A DNA stretch of 59,039 bases, from positions 1 through 59,039 of IMG/VR virus record IMGVR_UViG_3300047095_000484. One strand, 5' to 3'. Origin of the DNA: a virus. A program made the position numbers and the translations under genes. A model generated the notes under the pieces. It saw nothing but the letters and a program-made list of their open reading frames with translations. It searched no databases and had not been told where the DNA came from. Positions 25,601-32,719 of this stretch are shown here, piece by piece (the stretch's first letter is position 1; every line of letters begins with the position of its first letter).

Positions 25601-26554
25601 GAGCAGGCTAGACTTGATGTAATTTTAGAAAAAGATCCATCAAACAAAAAAGCATTAAAGGATCAACAGGAACTAGTAAGAGGACCTCTAGGGGATCTTG
25701 CAAAACAAATTGCTGCAGACTCAAAGGGGTCAGATAAAATTTTAGCAGCAGAGCTAAAGAAAATATTTACGGGAACATTAATTAATGAAAAGGGAGAGTC
25801 TATGGCAGGCAGAGTTATGTCTTCAACTCACCCAAAGGGTGTATCTACCTATAAGGCTGGCTCAGCAGATGCAGCATTAAAGCAAGATGCTGCTGCGGCA
25901 CTTGCGGGAGCCAAGGCAATCACAGGTGGAAAAACTATTGCAGATCTTTACAACGCATATATGGGTATTGGCATACAGGGATCTAAAACTAAAGACACAG
26001 CATATGAAATTACAGCGACAGGAACTAAATCGGGAGTGGCTTACGGAGGAAATACTAATAAGGGCGGTCTTGAGCAATGGGCTAAAGAATCAATTGTTAG
26101 AGAGTATGGTTTACAGGCAGGACAATTCTTTAAATACAATGGGCAGACATATAAAGTTGGATATAAAAACTCCATAATTAGACAAGCAGAGGGAGGGTAC
26201 ATATCTGGCCCAGGAACTGGAACATCAGATTCTATTCCAGCAATGCTTTCAAATGGTGAGTTTGTTATTAATGCCAAGTCTGCAGCCTCATTCGGATATG
26301 GAAATCTAGAAACAATTAATAAGATGGCGGCTGGAGGCCTTGCTGCAAGATTTGATATTCCATCATACAACACATCAAGTAGAATGAAGTACGGATCAGA
26401 AGAATCAAGAACTTCTAATGTTACAATTAATGCTACACTTACTTTTGGAGATTCTCCTAAGAATGGCAGAGAGCTCTGGAAAGAATTTAAGCAGATGGCT
26501 AAAGCAGAAGGTGCAAAAATTGGAGAGAATATCGTTATAGGGGGAAGCAATTAA
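19685..26554 (+). CDS. Tail tape measure protein
   Basis: 2289 residues. Residues about 180-480 match the TP901-type tape measure core (LINWGKNTQWAGRQLTVGL, ADAELVRLTKVYGG, ISKAYGVSFKDTITLAADIAATG). Two hydrophobic stretches lie at about 539-568 and 1452-1479. A coiled coil rich in Lys/Glu spans about 1826-1948. Two copies of a hinge motif occur, GTGNTDTVPAMLTPGEFVIN (about 908) and GTGTSDSIPAMLSNGEFVIN (about 2178), plus GG-rich turns near 1190 and 1340-1360. The span 950-1340 between hinges looks like inserted sequence without recognisable motif. The protein sets tail length; at about 0.15 nm per residue the tail would be near 340 nm. No peptidase or transglycosylase motif was seen. Confidence 0.92.
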   Translation: MADENIVTNIVANADFSGLIADVNKVTASLSKLQAQIIQSDTRLASQVATMNRSFGENLRRTGQFSSHFVTLTSDVEKFGTNLDRGQMKLKQYFQTFQQHTRTQGGLIRDLAKQQVALQNAIIQPMGKNAQGLMQYSVHIPQGLDAVKNKTALARQELQIMNKVVQDGGVQLINWGKNTQWAGRQLTVGLTVPLAAFGKAAADAFRMADAELVRLTKVYGGVAATSAADLEKVRREVTQTAKEISKAYGVSFKDTITLAADIAATGKQGDELLQSVKETSRLAVLGEVDRQEAMKATLAIQTTFKQNTEQLSESINFLNSVENQTSTSLADLIEAIPKAGPVIQGMGGSVKDLALYMTAMKEGGINASEGANALKSALASLINPTKVAKEKFSEMGIDLGGIVTKNAGNLTGTILELQSALDNLDPLQKQQAIEQLFGKFQFARLNALFSNLGKQGSQTLQVMDLMKASSQELSQVAGRELSMVTESASGKYKRAVEGLKADLAGIGDEFLKIQTFFINIVDGVIKFINKLPDPIKSLLTFATGFTAVIGPVIMLTGVLANFFGYIIKGASHFRALFKGGEGWKMLTPEILAAQKAGSLVEATFYSDAKAATVLKTAIAGLVTEFELLQSKAMTGAVSASPAISTMAGNVVKQSGARVVDPNHPLISPEDTRSMSHLNPVAGMTLDQKSTQTIFSTVPGAPKVNQKIGNNPQMYMSGDLPKIPGLTSIGGASTGIVAAEAAKWHAMTGALAMQSQAEIALLKKEVASTGLITASLSDSYQALLPTMTKLTANAAAESAAIVAQLQAGKLTVDQARAKIVQLNAQVEAMIAQASVDIAGQQGRTIGLTTVPLLNQPVVNAAGKSNMKELLRPGRTRSLLNKIASGLGVKTFGAGYSTETTIPKRFNTGSLVPGTGNTDTVPAMLTPGEFVINKEATAANLPLLQAINGGKGSNGPNFNKGGKALRLQRTHITDDLSGLALLLPAWLNLGVNSNGSGLTGSKIADGIRETLQSGYDPNDLMNEATVTLGGDRRQSSRRTNAALEKLIASLESPENANRMIGGKSDPFGFERLAKEIYRPALRGIKIDSAKSGGRRNLFSAISQIFTERSKEVLTRDEAISRGLITGSPTGSRQKGQMVQRRNGRLSWVSENRTIGSRVPSWARGTNLPTLLTTSSGISHALKLLRRNSGGIIPGYNAGGVVGNVLKGTAFKNVGAKFGKIGEKWGATSLSIGMGRKLFGSSGLTPKAQNLMYGKLVENLEKERPYGYVKDAQGSLQKALEPDIVDSLLKMSAGDVLSTGGKSLSKIDREILRTKYANWDNKSWTPSTTKVRKQMFGMNKGGMVPGVQYFNRGGQVKGVQYLNKGSKNPITFGSAYRQERAKGNIGAGMMGSGPMAGMGIGMGMQMAGGAIGGQAGQIMQFASVLPMLAPNMLGSLGKLAGGFKGVGGAAGIAGKAIGLAMRFALGPIGLLLTALTAGYAIFKKFKQEQEQNKIEKTNSVGITEKSAAEAGIKYNNLSNSIKAVNDQLELTRAKGRNAYEALNSSGVQGLTLSIKELREGIKNAKENQKELVGTFTDIDVSGDSNKQAKVTEIATNLKAQFIAAGVSAQDATNKIYAIISASDKADMAFNAISSKGFREITDSASAADAMIKTLNKNMQNAAGAYDPDVLFGKDLGVVISNTTDALDDNLQTLMKTKKENGELMTQQEAMSKILDDINAKEGSKLTLTQGQITSLKETHPALAEILNESDNVAGMYSKWRLLLSGVRTDLKNITSEQAQALVAFESALDSSIAASEAKSSGSGIGARSQKSIAALQKLIASGGAKAAANAQKTQDQIKEEIKLIDKKIDKINEEADARKKALEASQNKENLALEIQKAQLEYADKMAAGDMAGAAQAQLKIKQLVGERETQKSIDAIEENRAKREKELIAQREKLQAQSDKTAKNLTNAQNNATAAGERMNKVDQYQNEYQRLVKEQARLDVILEKDPSNKKALKDQQELVRGPLGDLAKQIAADSKGSDKILAAELKKIFTGTLINEKGESMAGRVMSSTHPKGVSTYKAGSADAALKQDAAAALAGAKAITGGKTIADLYNAYMGIGIQGSKTKDTAYEITATGTKSGVAYGGNTNKGGLEQWAKESIVREYGLQAGQFFKYNGQTYKVGYKNSIIRQAEGGYISGPGTGTSDSIPAMLSNGEFVINAKSAASFGYGNLETINKMAAGGLAARFDIPSYNTSSRMKYGSEESRTSNVTINATLTFGDSPKNGRELWKEFKQMAKAEGAKIGENIVIGGSN

Positions 26555-27036
26555 TGGCAACCACAGTATATTTACCAGTAGGCTCACTTCTATACATTGA
26601 CACATCTACTACAGATACTCCTACTTGGGCAAAGCTTTCAGAGCACAACAGGCAGCCAATGTCTATTGGCCAAAACCGTATTCAAAAGGTAACAAGAATG
26701 AGCAATGGAACACTTAGAAAGTTTTTTATTGCAGATAAAAGAGAATTTAGCACATCCTGGAACATGCTGCCATCGTTTTCAAATATGACTGTAGATGCAG
26801 GATACGGAGCAATAGATTTAAAATCATATTTTGAGGGAGCTAAAGGTCAGGGTGTATTTAAGCTCAAGATAGTATATGGCAAGAATCAGACAACACCATT
26901 TGCAGATAGAGAAGAAATATTCACGGTGTCTTTTACATCTTGCAGTTTTGAGGTAATAAAAAGAAACGTTAAAGATTCTTCAAGCGATCCAGCTCAAGAA
27001 TTTTGGAATGTATCTATTGCAATGGAGCAGGTATAA
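26554..27036 (+). CDS. Tail-tip protein (distal tail-like)
   Basis: 160 residues, starting in a TAATG overlap with the tape measure stop. The pattern (MATTVYLPVGSLLYIDTS, IQKVTRMSNGTLRKFFIADK, FSTSWNMLPSFSN) is common for the first gene after the tape measure in actinobacteriophages. It has a beta-sandwich character. It would form part of the ring between tail tube and tail tip. It ends in a TAATG overlap with the next tail-tip gene. No catalytic motif is seen. Confidence 0.6.
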   Translation: MATTVYLPVGSLLYIDTSTTDTPTWAKLSEHNRQPMSIGQNRIQKVTRMSNGTLRKFFIADKREFSTSWNMLPSFSNMTVDAGYGAIDLKSYFEGAKGQGVFKLKIVYGKNQTTPFADREEIFTVSFTSCSFEVIKRNVKDSSSDPAQEFWNVSIAMEQV

Positions 27037-29276
27037 TGATTACCACAGTTCCATCAAATAACAACACTGTTGTACAAAATCTATTTAAGCAAAAGTCTTC
27101 TGTTAAAATAAACACGGGATGCACAATAGAATACAACATGAACTCTATGCTTGACAATATTACCGTTACATATCCATCTACAATGGATCAATATTATGCC
27201 AAGTCAGCAGATGGTAAAATTAATACATACAAAAAGCTTTTTCCAATTGATTCAATTATTAAGCCATTCAGACCTCTTTTCTCTGGAGTAAAGTATCTTA
27301 TATGGACAAAGCTTCAAACAGATACTCCAGCAAATAGTTTTTATGCCCCAAGAACATTAATTTATCCACGGTCAACATCCCCACAAACAGATGGATATGA
27401 GTCTGCCGTCACAACACTATATCCAAGACTTTACTACCCTGGTCTAACAACTTCATATAAATATTGGGTAACACCAATTAATCAAAGCGCAGATCTAACT
27501 GTTAACTATTCTATTCTTTCTGCAACGATTAAAGAAGCTTCTTCTTCTGGTTCTATTGTTACATACAAAACATTAAACAATCACGGATTTTCTTCAGGGC
27601 AAACAGTAACAATTACTGGTCTTTCAACAGCTTCTTTTAATTTATCTGCAAGCGTAATTGCCTCTACTCCAAGCCCAACATCTTTTACTATTGCTTCATC
27701 TGCCACAGGAGCTTGGGCAAGAGAGCAATCAGCGACAGCAACATTGTCTGCAGCAACAAAGCCTGCCGTATCAAACAAGATTGTTGCAAGATTTGAAAAA
27801 ACTCACGCCTTCCCAAGTAATTATACAATGACCATTACATATTCAGATGCTACAACAGCAACAGTAGGTCCATCCCCAGTAGACCTCTCTGGACAAATTG
27901 TTTTGTATTATAACGGAACCACTTGGACTTCAACAGAGCCAGCTGCTTATGCTACACCTAAATTAATTAAATCAATTAGACTTCAAGCAACAAATCCAGG
28001 CGGCGGTAAAGTGCTAGGAGTTATTGAGCTATCGGCAAGATGGATTAAGGATATATCTTCAGACATAGTTGCTCTTGATATTGAAAAAGAATCTTCTTCA
28101 AGCTCAGAAGACATCCTGCCTGTAGGTAAGATTACTGCAAACAGCCTAAGCATGGATCTTGTTAAGTATAATCAATCTGCAATTGAATACGTTTCATACA
28201 ATAGAGAATCAAATTTTGATATAACAAAAACATATCTAGTTAAGAATGCAGAAATGAAGCCCTACTTTTCTGTGTACCACTCCGCTGGGACATATGGGTC
28301 GGCAGGAGATTTGTATGACAAAGTGCCACAAGGATCATTCTACATAGATTCCTGGCAAATATCAGATACTGGAGAGGTATCTTTAAATGCGTTAGATGCT
28401 GCTAAATATTTAATGGACACGGTAGCCCCAGATATTCTATGTGAATCATATCCAGTAACCAGTATCATAAGAAGACTACTAGACTCTATAGGCTTTACAA
28501 GCTATGAAATTAGAACTGCATCAGATGACAAATCTATCCCAGTTATTAATTATTGGTGGACAACAGGGTCTAAAACAGTTTGGCAGTGCCTACAAGAACT
28601 ATGTCGTGATATACAGATGAATGCTTTCTTTGATGAAAATAATATTTTGCAGTTTGCAAGTCGTGATTATATTTATAAAAAGACAGGCATAGACTGGGCA
28701 TTTACTTATGATACAGATGGAACAACTCTTGCAAATATAGTTGATTTTAATAAACAAGAAATACCTTCTGCAAATCAGGTTAAAATTTTGTGGCAAAGCC
28801 AACTCACATCAAACTACGCTGGAAACTCAGGAGACTTGTGGACGGACGAGGTTTCATACCTAAGTGCTGGCGGACTAAGATCAAACATAGCTGCAGATAC
28901 TTCTCCAGAAAATACAATACTTGCAGTCGATGTGGAAACACTAGATGATTATAGTAATGCAACATTGTATAATTTTGCGGGATATGTTATGATTGATTCA
29001 GAAATAATTGAATACGATGCAATGCAATATCAGTATACACCTATAGGATCAACAACATCTCAAAACGTATGGGTTGAGTCATCATCAGATGTAAATAAAT
29101 TTAGATATCTATCTAGGCCAGGATATGACCTTGTGTCAAATCAAACATTTTTTAGACCTACAGGCTTATACCGTGTAAAGACAAGGGGAGCTTTTGGAAC
29201 AACACCAGCATATCACGCAGCCTCTGTACTAACAGGGTTAGCGGACTGGTCTCAAAGAAAGGCTACGTGGGAATAA
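27036..29276 (+). CDS. Tail-tip/baseplate hub-like minor tail protein
   Basis: 746 residues from the ATG at 27036 (TAATG overlap). An N-terminal virion domain is followed by a Ser/Thr-rich beta insert (about 170-260) and a C-terminal region with DSWQISDTGEVSLNALDA, ESYPVTSIIRRLLDSIGF and WQCLQELCRDIQMNAFFDE, patterns shared with gp27/Tal-like hub proteins of siphoviruses. This protein would anchor receptor-binding fibres and close the tail tube. It ends with a TAATG overlap into the next minor tail gene. Confidence 0.65.
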   Translation: MITTVPSNNNTVVQNLFKQKSSVKINTGCTIEYNMNSMLDNITVTYPSTMDQYYAKSADGKINTYKKLFPIDSIIKPFRPLFSGVKYLIWTKLQTDTPANSFYAPRTLIYPRSTSPQTDGYESAVTTLYPRLYYPGLTTSYKYWVTPINQSADLTVNYSILSATIKEASSSGSIVTYKTLNNHGFSSGQTVTITGLSTASFNLSASVIASTPSPTSFTIASSATGAWAREQSATATLSAATKPAVSNKIVARFEKTHAFPSNYTMTITYSDATTATVGPSPVDLSGQIVLYYNGTTWTSTEPAAYATPKLIKSIRLQATNPGGGKVLGVIELSARWIKDISSDIVALDIEKESSSSSEDILPVGKITANSLSMDLVKYNQSAIEYVSYNRESNFDITKTYLVKNAEMKPYFSVYHSAGTYGSAGDLYDKVPQGSFYIDSWQISDTGEVSLNALDAAKYLMDTVAPDILCESYPVTSIIRRLLDSIGFTSYEIRTASDDKSIPVINYWWTTGSKTVWQCLQELCRDIQMNAFFDENNILQFASRDYIYKKTGIDWAFTYDTDGTTLANIVDFNKQEIPSANQVKILWQSQLTSNYAGNSGDLWTDEVSYLSAGGLRSNIAADTSPENTILAVDVETLDDYSNATLYNFAGYVMIDSEIIEYDAMQYQYTPIGSTTSQNVWVESSSDVNKFRYLSRPGYDLVSNQTFFRPTGLYRVKTRGAFGTTPAYHAASVLTGLADWSQRKATWE

Positions 29277-30988
29277 TGGCAGCATATAGAGAATTTGAAC
29301 CTTACGTATCCCAGTCTACAACTAATATTGGGGGCATACCAGAAATAACATTTGTTTCAACGTCATCAATTTCTGTAAAAATTTCTAAGGTCAACATGAC
29401 AACTGAGCCAGTAAACTATTCTGCAACGTATTACAAACTAGACGCCTCTGGTAATATTGTCGCTGGAACATCTCAAACTGTAACAAAAACTCAAAATCCT
29501 TTTACTATAGACAATCTTTCTACTAATCAGCCATACGCTATTTCTGTAAAGGCCTGGGACGGAACACGGTTTGGAAATATTGCATATAGAACATTTACTA
29601 CCCCAATTGAGTATAATGTGGCAGGTTATAAGGGTACAGTTGTAGATCCTAATAAAGCGGCAGCAGCAAAATCATTCTTAAGAATGGCTAATAACTCAAA
29701 AAGTGCTAAAGAATACTCTGTAGCCTATAGAACATTTAGCGCAATATCATTGCCAGCTACCACGACATCATATGCTGGTTTGCCTTCATATATTCAAGAA
29801 GCAATAACATTAAATTCAACAAAGCATTACGCATTTGGAACAAAAATGTTTTTAGAGTCCACTATTGATAGAACAAGGCAGTCAGCAGGACTTGGATTCT
29901 TTGTAGACGGACAAGGAAATGATGGATACTATATTTTAATTGATAGCACAGAAACTGCAGGCGCAGTAAATAAAAAAGAAGTAAGAATTTGTAAGGTAAA
30001 GGGTGGAGACATCCGTGTATTAAATGATAGTCAAAAAAATACGGTAACCAGCCTTAATGGGGTATACGGAGGAAGGTCTTATGATATTGATGTTAAGGTT
30101 AAGGTTAATCTATCAACAATAAAGATCAGCGTATACATTAATGGATTTTTAATTTCTGCAACAGATAGCACTGGCGTTTATGAGGATGAAAATGGAAAAA
30201 GCTCAGTAAGCCAGATATTAAATCCAACAAAAACAATTGCCCTTGTGTGTAAGTACGGAGAGGCTATCTTTGATTATGTGTATGGTACAGATATAGACGA
30301 AAAGAAATATAATGATTCTGAATTTGCAAAAAATATGTATCAAGGATCTTTTTCTAATGACTATTTAGATATTGGATTTGGCGACATTATTTACAATAAT
30401 TCTATAGAAGAAGACAATGCAAATAAGCCAGTGGGAATAGATGAATTTGGAACTTCGGTTAGAGAAATAAGAAAGGTGTCTTTAAGATACAATAGTGCTC
30501 CAGCATACCCAATTAAATTTTCAACAGGGCTAAATACATCTGTAAAGATATTAGGATCTAGGGTTAGTAATTTTGGCGGGGAAACATATGTATTAAATAA
30601 CAGCTCCGCCCTTACTCCACTAAATGACGAAAAGGCAGCAACATTTTATTTATATGGAGACACAATTGCTCCATCGGGAACCTTAGAGTATAACTCAGAT
30701 ATTCTATCAGAGTATATTAATCAAGAACCTATTATATTTGAATCATCCTGGCTACAAAATCTTTCAGATGTAGAAGCACTAGGAACCTGGATTAAAAATA
30801 ATATTGTAAATAAGGGCAAGCTAATTAATTTATCAGTATTTGGAAATCCATTTATTGCCGTCGGAGACATTGTATCTGTTAAATATTTATATCAAGGATT
30901 AGATGGCACACAAAAATTTATAGTTACAAATGTTAGACACACGTTTAGCGACGGTCTAGATACGGAGATCACATGTCGATCATTATAG
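29276..30988 (+). CDS. Minor tail protein with FN3-like and lectin-like domains
   Basis: 570 residues from the ATG at 29276; an upstream ATG at 29267 is possible. Residues 10-110 resemble FN3 (VNYSATYYKLDASGN, QPYAISVKAWDGT). Residues about 180-345 have the strand pattern of a concanavalin-like fold (AFGTKMFLESTIDRTRQSAG, GLGFFVDGQGNDGYYILID). The C-terminus (about 500-570) ends in a tail-hub-like segment, GDIVSVKYLYQGLDGTQKF. A role in host contact is likely. The stop codon TAG is the first triplet of the palindrome that controls the next promoter. Confidence 0.6.
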   Translation: MAAYREFEPYVSQSTTNIGGIPEITFVSTSSISVKISKVNMTTEPVNYSATYYKLDASGNIVAGTSQTVTKTQNPFTIDNLSTNQPYAISVKAWDGTRFGNIAYRTFTTPIEYNVAGYKGTVVDPNKAAAAKSFLRMANNSKSAKEYSVAYRTFSAISLPATTTSYAGLPSYIQEAITLNSTKHYAFGTKMFLESTIDRTRQSAGLGFFVDGQGNDGYYILIDSTETAGAVNKKEVRICKVKGGDIRVLNDSQKNTVTSLNGVYGGRSYDIDVKVKVNLSTIKISVYINGFLISATDSTGVYEDENGKSSVSQILNPTKTIALVCKYGEAIFDYVYGTDIDEKKYNDSEFAKNMYQGSFSNDYLDIGFGDIIYNNSIEEDNANKPVGIDEFGTSVREIRKVSLRYNSAPAYPIKFSTGLNTSVKILGSRVSNFGGETYVLNNSSALTPLNDEKAATFYLYGDTIAPSGTLEYNSDILSEYINQEPIIFESSWLQNLSDVEALGTWIKNNIVNKGKLINLSVFGNPFIAVGDIVSVKYLYQGLDGTQKFIVTNVRHTFSDGLDTEITCRSL

Positions 30989-31006
30989 TCGACTAGATGA
31001 TATAAT
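30986..31006 (+). promoter_or_regulatory. Palindrome TAGTCGACTA plus -10 box
   Basis: TAGTCGACTA (30986-30995) is a perfect palindrome, followed by GATGA and TATAAT (31001-31006). The -10 ends 6 bases before the ATG at 31013. No good -35 is seen. The same palindrome with the same following bases (TAGTCGACTAGA) occurs in the small terminase promoter at 55081. Confidence 0.6.
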
Positions 31007-31012
31007 AATAAA

Positions 31013-31786
31013 ATGACAAAAGACACTAATAGAGTTGATGGCAAATCGGTTGTTGTTGGACCTCCAATTGTTTTGCCAAAAAATTCTCCTGACCGTGTTT
31101 TTTTAAGAAGAACAGTCGGCATAGATATTGAAGAAGGATCTAAGTCAAACGGAGTTAGCCCATTTCTTATGGGTTCAGGTGGAGGAGATAGCGGAGGAAG
31201 CACACCAGTTGATCCAAATCCGCCAGTAGAGATAAGCGACATACCTCAATTAAGCGATATTGAAAATATTACTTACGAGCAATATTACAATAGTTCTAAT
31301 GCAGTAAGAATTAAAGCTATTATTAAAATTAGAAATTCAAGTAAAAATAAAGCAAATGTTGTTGGTGTAGACGCTAGAAACCAACAATCTGGAGATTCTC
31401 GTTCTGACTACTTGCCTGTAGTTCCAGTAGGGTTTACAAAACCTTCTCCTTCAGTCCCATCGGTTGCTTTCGATAGAACTGGAACAGCCGTAGCCTGGGG
31501 ATGGAACAACGTATCTGGATTAGGGTCTTATCAGTCAGTTACTTATCAGTGGGAAATCAGATCGTCTTCAAGCATTACAAGTACAAAGATAAGCTCTGGA
31601 TCAAAAACATATGTCTCTGGTGGATTATTATCAATAGGAGACAGCGGAAAGACTAGAAACTATAGGGTTAGCTCATCACAAGGAGATACTCCTGCAACAG
31701 CCTCTCAAAGATGGCTAAGAGTTAGGGCGGTTGTTTTGGCAACGGATGGCAAAACATATTATTCAGGATATTCTACACCAATCTAA
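31013..31786 (+). CDS. Minor tail protein, C-terminal FN3-like domain
   Basis: 257 residues. Residues 1-80 are probably disordered, with a Gly/Ser/Pro linker (GSGGGDSGGSTPVDPNPPVE). Residues 80-120 are charged. Residues 135-257 look like one FN3-type domain (VAFDRTGTAVAWGWNN, YQWEIRSSSSITSTKIS, WLRVRAVVLATDGKTYYS). The start is leaderless: TATAAT ends 6 bases upstream and there is no Shine-Dalgarno sequence. It lies within the tail fibre cluster. The exact role is unknown. Confidence 0.6.
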   Translation: MTKDTNRVDGKSVVVGPPIVLPKNSPDRVFLRRTVGIDIEEGSKSNGVSPFLMGSGGGDSGGSTPVDPNPPVEISDIPQLSDIENITYEQYYNSSNAVRIKAIIKIRNSSKNKANVVGVDARNQQSGDSRSDYLPVVPVGFTKPSPSVPSVAFDRTGTAVAWGWNNVSGLGSYQSVTYQWEIRSSSSITSTKISSGSKTYVSGGLLSIGDSGKTRNYRVSSSQGDTPATASQRWLRVRAVVLATDGKTYYSGYSTPI

Positions 31787-31794
31787 GGGGAATC

Positions 31795-32718
31795 ATGATA
31801 AAGGGAACATACATATACTACGAAGATGGCCAAGAGATATATAGGTCTGAAAACGTTATTACTAAATATGGCAAAAGGTTTTTAACAAACTTTATAGCTG
31901 GAAGAGATTCTTTTGCATCAAAGTCCATGGCTTTTGGAATTGATAGTACTGCAGCCCTAGATACAAACACAAGATTGGGTTTTGAGTTTTATAGAACCCC
32001 TGTTCTTTTTGGAAGCACAGATATACAAACATTAAATGATACAACAACATATTCTGTAGTATATAAAGCAACAATACCACAAGATGTTGCTGGGTATATT
32101 AATGAGGTTGGCTTATACCCTGAGTTTAAAGAGTCTTTAAGTTCTTATGACAGTAAGTTTATAGCAGATTTTGATAACCAGTTAGATTGGACCAATGCTC
32201 CATCCATAACAACAACCGATGCAAGAGTTGGTCAATATCTTTTGTCTATGTCTTCAAATGCAACTTCTGCACAAGAATATAAAACAAATATACAGCCTAT
32301 AGATCTTTCAGGTTACAGTGTTAATGATACATTAAAGTTAGCTTATGTAAAAAATGACGCTAACCTACAAAACATTATAATTAAGTTTTACAGCTCAGCG
32401 CTAGACTATTACTCTGTAACTATTACACCCGAAGCAGGAACTGGATACAAGATATCTTCTGACATAACTATAGATAATTTGTTTTTAAATGCTAGCACAG
32501 TAGATGTTGACCCTTCTAATATTAATCAAATTGGAATTGTTATAACGCCAGTTTCTGCACAATCAACATCTGTAAGCCTAGATGCTTTAAGGGTTAACGA
32601 TGAAGACACATTTAATCCAGACTTCGGTTTAATTAGTCGTTCAGTTTTATCTACCCCGTTAGTTAAGTTGGCGGGAAGGCAAGTAGACGTAGAATACAGA
32701 CTGGATTTAGGATTCTAA
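31795..32718 (+). CDS. Minor tail/fibre-associated protein
   Basis: 307 residues behind AAGGGG. The N-terminal third (MIKGTYIYYEDGQEIYRSEN, KYGKRFLTNFIAGRDSFASK, GYINEVGLYP) is a pattern I associate with phage fibre-region proteins. The rest is beta-rich (residues about 120-270, LDWTNAPSITTTDARVGQYLLSM), perhaps a carbohydrate-binding-like sandwich. It is followed one base later by a large fibre gene. No enzyme motif is seen. Confidence 0.55.
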   Translation: MIKGTYIYYEDGQEIYRSENVITKYGKRFLTNFIAGRDSFASKSMAFGIDSTAALDTNTRLGFEFYRTPVLFGSTDIQTLNDTTTYSVVYKATIPQDVAGYINEVGLYPEFKESLSSYDSKFIADFDNQLDWTNAPSITTTDARVGQYLLSMSSNATSAQEYKTNIQPIDLSGYSVNDTLKLAYVKNDANLQNIIIKFYSSALDYYSVTITPEAGTGYKISSDITIDNLFLNASTVDVDPSNINQIGIVITPVSAQSTSVSLDALRVNDEDTFNPDFGLISRSVLSTPLVKLAGRQVDVEYRLDLGF

Positions 32719-32719
32719 T

